This document shows positions 6,620 to 11,126 of a DNA stretch of 11,126 nucleotides, one piece after another. Every line of letters starts with the position of its first letter. The first letter of the stretch is position 1. This DNA comes from DASULK01 sp036381835 (GTDB taxonomy: Bacteria > Actinomycetota > Actinomycetes > Mycobacteriales > Micromonosporaceae). The translations under genes were made by a program, and so were the position numbers. The stretch covers positions 1 to 11,126 of the forward strand of contig DASVCA010000200.1 of NCBI GenBank assembly GCA_036381835.1, given 5' to 3'. Under the pieces are notes generated by a model, which did not search any database, was not told the origin of the DNA, and worked only from the letters and a program-made list of their open reading frames with translations.

Positions 6620-7810
6620 GTGTCGCAGATGGACCGCCGCCAGGTACTCAGACTCCTGGCCGCGCTGGGCGCGACGGGGTTGATCACCGGATGTGCCACA
6701 GACCTGGACGACGACTCCGAGGTACTCAGTGACGAGCCGGTACGGATCGGCCTGATCATCCCGGAGAGCGGCCGCAACAAGCCGATCGGTGACGACGTCC
6801 GTCGGGGCCTTGAGCTCTTCCTCTCGCTCAACGACAACCGATTGGGCGGCCATCCGGTGGAGCTGCTCATCGCGGACGAGGGGGACTCGGTCAAGTCCGC
6901 GCTTGCCGCGGTGGACAGCCTGATCAAGAAGGATGTGCTTGCGCTCACCGGGGTCGTCGACTCGGCGATCATGCTCGGGATCCGGGACGCCGTCGAGCAG
7001 GCGAAGGTGCCGCTGATCGGATCCGCCGCGTCGCCGACGGCGTTGCAGGGCGTCGTCTACATCTGGCGGACCTCGTACGTCGATCACGAATTCGGCCAGG
7101 CCATGGGCGCGTACGTCGCCCGACAGGTGCCGAGGGGCACGGTCGCGATCGTGGCGGAGCAGTATTCGCTCGGCCAGGACGTCACGACGGGGTTCCGGCA
7201 GAGCTTCGGCGAGTCGGACCCCCGGATCGCCGAGCAGACCATCTGGGCGCCGTACGTCCAAAGCCCTCGCCCGAACAGCTATTCCGACCAGATTCGCGAC
7301 ATCGAGCGGCTCGACCCGGAAGCGGTCTTCTGCGCGTTCTCCGGTCCGGCCGCGGTGGCGTTCATCAAGCAACTGCGCGCCAAGGGCTACGAGAACCCGA
7401 TCTTCGGCCCGGGCTTCCTGACCGAAGGCAAGGTGCTGGACGAGCTAGGCGCGGACGCACTCGGCATTCGTACCGCCCTCAATTACTCCGCCGACCTGCG
7501 TAATGCCGCCAATGGTCGGTTCGTCACGGCCTGGTCGGAGACGCACGACACTCAACCGACCGCCTACGCCGTGTCCTCCTACGACGCCGGCCAGGTGCTG
7601 GACAAGGCGATTCGGCTGGCCGGGCCTCGACTGGACCGACAGGAGCTCCTCCTCGCGCTCGGCAAGGTGGGACAGATCGACAGCCCTCGCGGGGCGTGGC
7701 AGTTCAACCAGCCCCGCACCCCGCTGCAGACGTGGTACCTGCGCGAGGTGCGCCGGGACGGGCAGCTGCTCTCCAACCTCGTCATCTCCGAGCTGGCGAT
7801 CCTCGGTTAG
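6620..7810 (+). CDS. ABC transporter substrate-binding lipoprotein, branched-chain amino acid type (orphan)
   Basis: A 396-residue type I periplasmic binding-fold protein (Peripla_BP_6/LivJ-like). The N-terminus MDRRQVLRLLAALGATG has a twin-arginine pair (R6-R7) and a hydrophobic stretch, followed by the lipobox LITGC with C25 as the lipidation site, so it is a Tat-type lipoprotein anchored outside the membrane. The binding-fold landmarks are VRIGLIIPESG (about 38-48), DDVRRGLELFL, the VLALTGVVDSAI first-lobe hinge, PLIGSAASPTAL, WRTSYVDHEFGQAMGAYV and a C-terminal AYAVSSYDAGQVLDKAI helix. GTG 6620 is chosen because GGAGG lies eight bases upstream. An in-frame GTG at 6587 would overrun the ribosome site, and ATG 6629 is too far from it. 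No permease or ATPase genes are adjacent, so the ligand (amino acid, amide or urea-like) and partner transporter are unknown; a sensory role is possible. Confidence 0.88.
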   Translation: MSQMDRRQVLRLLAALGATGLITGCATDLDDDSEVLSDEPVRIGLIIPESGRNKPIGDDVRRGLELFLSLNDNRLGGHPVELLIADEGDSVKSALAAVDSLIKKDVLALTGVVDSAIMLGIRDAVEQAKVPLIGSAASPTALQGVVYIWRTSYVDHEFGQAMGAYVARQVPRGTVAIVAEQYSLGQDVTTGFRQSFGESDPRIAEQTIWAPYVQSPRPNSYSDQIRDIERLDPEAVFCAFSGPAAVAFIKQLRAKGYENPIFGPGFLTEGKVLDELGADALGIRTALNYSADLRNAANGRFVTAWSETHDTQPTAYAVSSYDAGQVLDKAIRLAGPRLDRQELLLALGKVGQIDSPRGAWQFNQPRTPLQTWYLREVRRDGQLLSNLVISELAILG

Positions 7811-7814
7811 GCAA

Positions 7815-7854
7815 GCCACGGGGGCCCGCTGGTTTACCGGCGGGCCCCCGTGGC
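7815..7854. terminator. Strong bidirectional hairpin terminator, no U-tract
   Basis: Bases 7815-7829 and 7840-7854 are perfect reverse complements (15 bp, almost all G/C). The inner bases extend the stem to 18 bp with one T-G wobble and a TTTA loop at 7833-7836. It begins four bases after the lipoprotein stop and lies between two converging genes, so it can end transcription from both sides. No T-run follows, as is common for actinobacterial hairpin terminators. Confidence 0.85.
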
Positions 7855-7894
7855 CGATCTACTCAGCGTCGCGTGGCCGATCCGCTCAGCGTCG
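7849..7894. repeat. Imperfect 23-bp tandem direct repeat at the ddaH 3' end
   Basis: Two abutting 23-base copies, 7849-7871 and 7872-7894, share CGTGGCCGATC then CTCAGCGTCG and differ only at two adjacent bases between these blocks. The second copy contains the ddaH stop codon (7886-7888); the first overlaps the right arm of the terminator hairpin. It looks like a small slippage duplication that copied the end of ddaH into the spacer. Confidence 0.8.
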
Positions 7895-8710
7895 CAGTTC
7901 CGCCACGCAGCACTTGACGCTACCGCCGCTCTTCTTCAATTCCGACAAATCGACCGGCACCGGGCTGTAACCGAGGGCGGCCAGTTTGTCGGCGAGCGCC
8001 GCCGCCTCGCTGTTCAGGACCACGTTGTATCCGTCGCTCACCAGGTTCAAGCCGAAGGCGAGCGCATCGGCTTCGTCGGCTAGCACCGCGTCCGGGAAGA
8101 GCTGCGCCAGCACCCGCTGGGACGACGGGGAGAAGGCTCCGGGGAAGTACGCGATGTTGCGGTCATCGAGCGGGGCCAAGGCGGTGTCGAGGTGGTAGAA
8201 GCGGGGGTCGACCAGGCGCAGCGACACCACGGGGCGGCCCAGCACCTCCTGCGCCTCGGCATGCGCCCCGATCTCCGTACGGAACCCGTACCCGGCCAGG
8301 ACCAGGCCACCGTACGCGTCGGGCAGATACGTGAAGTCACCCTCCCCCTCGTTGGTCTCGGTCGGGGCGACGTACCGCCACCCGTTCGCCTCGTAGAAGG
8401 CGCGGTGCGCCGTGGCCTCTTCGGCGCGCTGCGGATACTTGAACCTCGCCCCGTAGACGGTGCCGTCGACCACGAACGCGCCGTTAGCCGCGAAGACCAT
8501 GTCCGGCAGCCCCGGCTCGGCGGGCAGCACGTGGACCTCGTGGCCAAGCCCGACAAGCAACTCCCGCAGTGTCTCCCATTGCTTGAGCACCAACCCGGTA
8601 TCCACCGGAACGGATGTGTCCATCCACGCGTTGATCGCGTACTCGACCACGAAGTGCTCCGGCGGACAGAGCAGGTACGTCCGCTTCCTGGGCTTGAGCT
8701 GATGGACCAT
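7886..8710 (-). CDS. ddaH: Dimethylargininase / arginine-analogue hydrolase (DDAH family)
   Basis: A 274-residue member of the guanidino-group-modifying superfamily; DDAH converts N-omega-methylated arginine to citrulline plus methylamine. Expected catalytic residues are visible: D70 in PGLPDMVFAAN, the E123/D125 pair in EGEGDFTY, H173 in FYHLDTAL, and a C-terminal nucleophile C267 in GGSVKCC, with a second cysteine C268 beside it. The N-terminal RTYLLCPPEHFVVEYAINAWMD is typical of actinobacterial ddaH products. ATG 8710 (MVHQLKPRKR) is favoured over the in-frame start at 8779, which would cross the promoter region; TACCCT lies eight bases upstream. The gene is divergent from an lrp/asnC gene, an arrangement I also associate with M. 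tuberculosis Rv2323c/Rv2324. The usual ornithine aminotransferase partner is absent downstream. Substrate could be another arginine derivative. Confidence 0.9.
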   Translation of the reverse strand: MVHQLKPRKRTYLLCPPEHFVVEYAINAWMDTSVPVDTGLVLKQWETLRELLVGLGHEVHVLPAEPGLPDMVFAANGAFVVDGTVYGARFKYPQRAEEATAHRAFYEANGWRYVAPTETNEGEGDFTYLPDAYGGLVLAGYGFRTEIGAHAEAQEVLGRPVVSLRLVDPRFYHLDTALAPLDDRNIAYFPGAFSPSSQRVLAQLFPDAVLADEADALAFGLNLVSDGYNVVLNSEAAALADKLAALGYSPVPVDLSELKKSGGSVKCCVAELRR

Positions 8711-8715
8711 GGCCC

Positions 8716-8734
8716 CCAAGGGTAGGTACCTTGG
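8716..8734. promoter_or_regulatory. Inverted repeat 1 in ddaH-lrp intergenic region (candidate operator)
   Basis: CCAAGG and CCTTGG are perfect 6-bp arms around a 7-base spacer. The repeat covers the predicted ddaH -10 and shares two bases with the next inverted repeat. Placed between a regulator gene and its divergent target, it is a natural candidate for regulator binding. Confidence 0.45.
8719..8724 (-). promoter_or_regulatory. Putative -10 element (TACCCT) for ddaH
   Basis: On the minus strand TACCCT matches TAnnnT and is eight bases from ATG 8710. The intervening G-run could act as a weak ribosome site, so leaderless initiation is less certain here than for serS. The hexamer lies inside inverted repeat 8716-8734. 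Confidence 0.35.
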
Positions 8735-8750
8735 CTGTTTGCGAACAGCC
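8733..8750. promoter_or_regulatory. Inverted repeat 2 in ddaH-lrp intergenic region (candidate Lrp/AsnC operator)
   Basis: GGCTGTT and AACAGCC are perfect 7-bp arms with a 4-base spacer (TGCG). It falls at about the -35 of ddaH and upstream of the regulator's ribosome site (8766-8771), so binding could repress ddaH and autoregulate the regulator gene. Confidence 0.5.
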
Positions 8751-8778
8751 GCGAGCATTGCGTTCGGAAGGCGAAACA

Positions 8779-9237
8779 TTGCAGGTTGACGAGATAGATC
8801 AGCGAATCATTGCGTTTTTGGTGGCGGATGGACGCGCCTCGTATGCGGAGATCGGCAACCGCGTGGCGTTGTCCGCTCCCGCGGTGAAGCGCCGCGTCGA
8901 TCGGCTGCGGGCGGCCGGGATCATCCGGGGATTCACGGCGGTCGTGGACCCGGCCGCAGTGGGTTGGACGACAGAGTCGTTCGTCGAGCTGTTCTGCACC
9001 GGGCGGACCACTCCGGCGCAGATCGCGGCGGCGGCCCGTCGCCACCCCGAGGTGGTCGGTGCCTATACGGTCTCCGGCGAGGCGGACGCGATCGTCCACC
9101 TGCGGGCCGCGAACATCGCTCACCTGGAGGAAGCGCTCGAACGGCTGCGCGCCGAACCCTTCGTCACCTCCACCCGAAGCACGATCGTGCTGTCCCGCCT
9201 GGTCGAAGGGCCCACCGTGATATCGGCGTCCCCCTGA
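8779..9237 (+). CDS. Lrp/AsnC family transcriptional regulator
   Basis: A 152-residue feast/famine regulator. Residues 1-50 form the helix-turn-helix: LDQ-like 'EIDQRIIAFLVADGRASYAEIG' then LSAPAVKRRVDRLRAAGII, the recognition helix being about 31-44. Residues 65-140 are the RAM ligand-binding/oligomerisation domain with GAYTVSGEADAIVHLRA at about 94-110. Such proteins bind amino acids and form octamers or dimers on palindromic DNA. TTG 8779 (MQVDEIDQ) is chosen because GGAAGG lies seven bases upstream; the frame stays open to 8731, but those residues do not look like the family. It is divergent from ddaH with two inverted repeats between, pointing to local control of arginine or methylarginine breakdown; the effector is inferred, not shown. 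Confidence 0.93.
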   Translation: MQVDEIDQRIIAFLVADGRASYAEIGNRVALSAPAVKRRVDRLRAAGIIRGFTAVVDPAAVGWTTESFVELFCTGRTTPAQIAAAARRHPEVVGAYTVSGEADAIVHLRAANIAHLEEALERLRAEPFVTSTRSTIVLSRLVEGPTVISASP

Positions 9238-9281
9238 CTCGCCCGCGGCCGCCGTGTCGTCGGCCCGCCGCTGGGCACCGA

Positions 9282-10328
9282 TCACAGATACATGCCGGTA
9301 CGGTGCTCGCGTTCGGAACCGCCGACCGGTTTGTCGCCGTCGGCGAAGAACCGCCGCCCACCGAACTCGCCGTGCAGCCGGTCGTCCAACTCATCGGCGA
9401 GACCGGTCATGACCTGAACCGCCAGCATCAGGTGCACCGGCTGGAAGTTGCGCCCGAAGACCGGGATCGAAGCCCACACGGTGTCGTCGGCGCAGTAGAG
9501 CCGACCGATCGGCATCCGGTTGGTCAGTTCAGAGAGCCGGACATAGAGCCGCTCGGTCGGCTCCACATCGGTGAGCACGGGAGAGAACACGTCAACAAGG
9601 GGCGGAGTGTCCCGAACCCGTACGAACACCATCGCCGAACCGGCCCGGATGCTGATGTCGCCGTCCGCGTCGACCTGCAACTGCTCCGGCGCGGCATGCA
9701 TCATCGCGGCGATCACCGCACGAACCTGCTCTTCGAGCGTCAGGGCGTCGTGCCCGGGCTGCGCCACCGCGGCGAGGGCGTCATCGAGATCGGAGATCGT
9801 CTCGTCGGACACCGTGAGGGGCCGCGCCGAGCCGAACGAGACGACCGGGAGCGGCTGGCGGGCGGTGCCGGACACCTGGAACAGCAGGAACGCGGGATGC
9901 GGCACCCGATAGATGTCGCGCAGCGTACGCGAGACGACGGTGGCCAGCGATGTCGCCCGATCTGTCGTGGTACGCAGCCCGAAGTTGCCGTTCGAGCCAT
10001 CGATCACCCCGGGCGGCGACCAGCCGAGTGCGATCATCTCGGCGACGGCGGTCCGATCCAGTCGGTAATCGTCCGGAAGCGTCGCGTTCCCGACCGCCAG
10101 CGCGAGAAGCTGTCCCGCGTCGTCGGCGCCGATGCTGATCGAGTACACCGTGTCTCCGGTGCCCGACGCGGTGGGATCGAGAGTCAGATCAATGCGTGCC
10201 GCGGCCGGAAGCGTCTGCAGACCCTCTGCGAGCGCCTGCGCGAAGTCCTGCCACGCCTGCGCCACCTTCGCGCGAAGATCTGCGGTGGTGGGCTCGTCGA
10301 GCAGGATCTGATCCTGGTCCGCGCTCAT
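9282..10328 (-). CDS. TY-Chap/YbjN-like peptide-binding chaperone protein with HbYX-type C-terminus
   Basis: A 348-residue soluble protein with two alpha/beta domains that resemble the YbjN / type III secretion-chaperone (TY-Chap) fold found in actinobacterial 'hypothetical' proteins. Domain 1 is about 20-155 (WQDFAQALAEGL, then GNATLPDDYRLD, MIALGWSPPG, FLLFQV). Domain 2 is about 195-322 (EEQVRAVIAAMM, VRVRDTPPLVDVFSPVL, LYVRLSELTNRMPIGRLYC, HLMLAVQVMTGLADELDDRL). The pairing of short amphipathic helices with a five-stranded sheet fits peptide-binding chaperones; this is recognition from memory, not a search. A flexible tail (323-344) ends GMYL (345-348), matching hydrophobic-Tyr-X, a proteasome-docking rule. 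ATG 10328 has GGGGAG just upstream. The 5' 140 bases overlap the DUF4192 frame. It converges on the lrp gene, 44 bases apart. Confidence 0.75.
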   Translation of the reverse strand: MSADQDQILLDEPTTADLRAKVAQAWQDFAQALAEGLQTLPAAARIDLTLDPTASGTGDTVYSISIGADDAGQLLALAVGNATLPDDYRLDRTAVAEMIALGWSPPGVIDGSNGNFGLRTTTDRATSLATVVSRTLRDIYRVPHPAFLLFQVSGTARQPLPVVSFGSARPLTVSDETISDLDDALAAVAQPGHDALTLEEQVRAVIAAMMHAAPEQLQVDADGDISIRAGSAMVFVRVRDTPPLVDVFSPVLTDVEPTERLYVRLSELTNRMPIGRLYCADDTVWASIPVFGRNFQPVHLMLAVQVMTGLADELDDRLHGEFGGRRFFADGDKPVGGSEREHRTGMYL

Positions 10329-11126
10329 GATCGCTCCCCTCGGTCAGCACCACCTTAGTCGGCCGCCCACCACCGTTGCTGCGCCGGCGGCGGGCGCGGC
10401 GCCGTCGGTTGCGCTGGGGCCGCCGCCCGCGATCGGCGTACGGCCAGCCCTCCAGGGCGGACGGTGGTATTCCCTTCTGCAACACCTCATCCATCAGCTG
10501 CGCCATCGAGTAGTCGGGCGCGGCCGAACGGGCCCGTTCCACCGCAACGCCAGCCAGCGCGCCCTGACCGGATCGCCAGGCGGCGAACGCGAGCAGCCCG
10601 GCGGGTGCCGCGACCAGGTCGGGCTCGACGCGACGGACCACGTCCAGCCAGAGCCCGACCTGCCACTCCTCGACGCCGATCCGCTCCCACGCGTAGTCCC
10701 GTACCGGTATGTGTGTCAGCAGTAGACCGAGCCAGGCGACCTCGTCATCGGTGAGATGCCCTCCGCCGCGGTGCCGCTCCATCGCCTCCCGTACCGCCGC
10801 CTCGCCCGCCTTGCGAACCCGTCGTCGGCCCGCTGGGTCCATCGGCGAACGGCCGTCCAGCAGTGCGTCTAGTCGCTCAAAGGCCGCCTCTGTCGCCCGG
10901 CGCATCGCCGCCCGTGCCGCGCCCGTCACGGGTGCCACCTGCTGGACCAGGGCGTCCCGGTCCGGCAACGCCACCTGCCCGGCGAACGTCGCCGCAGCGG
11001 CGATCTCGCTGGTCGTCACGTCGTAGCGGGTGCCCTCCGGCGAGCAGCACTGCGGATCGTCGCAGGTGTAGGACCAGTAGCGCCCGTCCGCGACGCGCAG
11101 CGCGTCAACCACTTCCAGTTCGGCTC
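10189..11126 (-). CDS. DUF4192 domain-containing protein, C-terminal part (cut by window edge)
   Basis: The start lies beyond the right edge. The visible part begins AELEVVDALRVADGRYWSY and shows the DUF4192 hallmark YTCDDPQCCSPEGTRYDV, with C-x4-CC (possibly metal or structural). It continues with an Ala/Arg-rich helical middle (AAMRRATEAAFERLDALLDGR; HLTDDEVAWLGLLLTHIPVRDYAW), then DVVRRVEPDLVAAPAGLLAFAAWRSGQGALAGVAVERA and DEVLQKGIPPSALEGWPYA, all typical of this actinobacterial family of unknown function. After an Arg-rich run the frame stays open across the TY-Chap ribosome site and start, adding about 50 residues that read like a shadow frame. Shifting either way would stop at 10355-10357 (TAA) or 10344-10346 (TGA), just before the TY-Chap start, so the natural end may be near 10345-10357. 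Confidence 0.88.
   Translation of the reverse strand, partial: AELEVVDALRVADGRYWSYTCDDPQCCSPEGTRYDVTTSEIAAAATFAGQVALPDRDALVQQVAPVTGAARAAMRRATEAAFERLDALLDGRSPMDPAGRRRVRKAGEAAVREAMERHRGGGHLTDDEVAWLGLLLTHIPVRDYAWERIGVEEWQVGLWLDVVRRVEPDLVAAPAGLLAFAAWRSGQGALAGVAVERARSAAPDYSMAQLMDEVLQKGIPPSALEGWPYADRGRRPQRNRRRRARRRRSNGGGRPTKVVLTEGSDHERGPGSDPARRAHHRRSSREGGAGVAGLRAGARRGSADASGRGTH

Noticed and set aside
9238..9281. GC-rich spacer between lrp and the TY-Chap gene as a terminator
   Set aside because: Only a short imperfect GCCG/CGGC pairing is possible, which is expected by chance in such GC-rich sequence.
8964..10358. A 464-codon open frame on the plus strand antisense to the TY-Chap gene and overlapping the lrp gene
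   Set aside because: It is a GC-driven shadow: it crosses two convincing genes in a different frame and its translation is Arg/Gly/His-rich with no domain.

Overview
High-GC, codon-biased, gene-dense DNA of an actinomycete. Gene content (a Bpa/PafE-type proteasome activator, DUF4192, TY-Chap/YbjN-like protein, ddaH divergent from an Lrp/AsnC gene, GTG/TTG starts, SD-less starts with a close upstream TAnnnT) suggests a Micromonosporales-like chromosome. Genus cannot be fixed from the sequence alone. I see no mobile element, CRISPR array, rRNA or tRNA, and no gene-free stretch above about 150 bases, so this looks like a core chromosomal region.

Layout. Left block (minus strand): 5' part of an AIM24-family gene, a small HExxH metallopeptidase and an OsmC-type peroxidase. 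A divergent promoter region separates these from a plus-strand run: a four-helix membrane protein of unknown function, serS, and two paralogous Cof/HAD-IIB phosphatases. The second phosphatase gene converges on bpa (minus), whose product ends in the proteasome-docking tail GQYL. bpa is divergent from an alpha/beta hydrolase gene, and a perfect 12-bp palindrome lies between them. The hydrolase gene is followed 47 bases later by an orphan Tat-type lipoprotein binding protein. A long hairpin terminator and a 23-bp tandem repeat close that unit against the convergent ddaH gene. ddaH is divergent from an lrp/asnC regulator gene, with two overlapping inverted repeats sitting on the presumed promoters. 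The right end (minus) carries a DUF4192 gene, cut by the window edge, whose open frame runs 140 bases into a TY-Chap/YbjN-like gene.

How it fits together. Most genes are independent housekeeping functions: seryl-tRNA charging, peroxide detoxification, phosphate-ester hydrolysis, arginine-analogue hydrolysis under a local regulator, and proteasome activation. The most notable signal is that the TY-Chap-like protein, a putative peptide-binding chaperone, ends in GMYL after a flexible tail. That fits the hydrophobic-Tyr-X rule for docking on the 20S proteasome and resembles the GQYL end of Bpa in the same window. It suggests, but does not prove, a second ATP-independent proteasome adaptor. A second pattern is that five genes (osmC-like, serS, the second HAD, the hydrolase and ddaH) have a TAnnnT -10-like element 6-8 bases before the start codon, and four of them plainly lack a Shine-Dalgarno sequence, which predicts leaderless transcripts.
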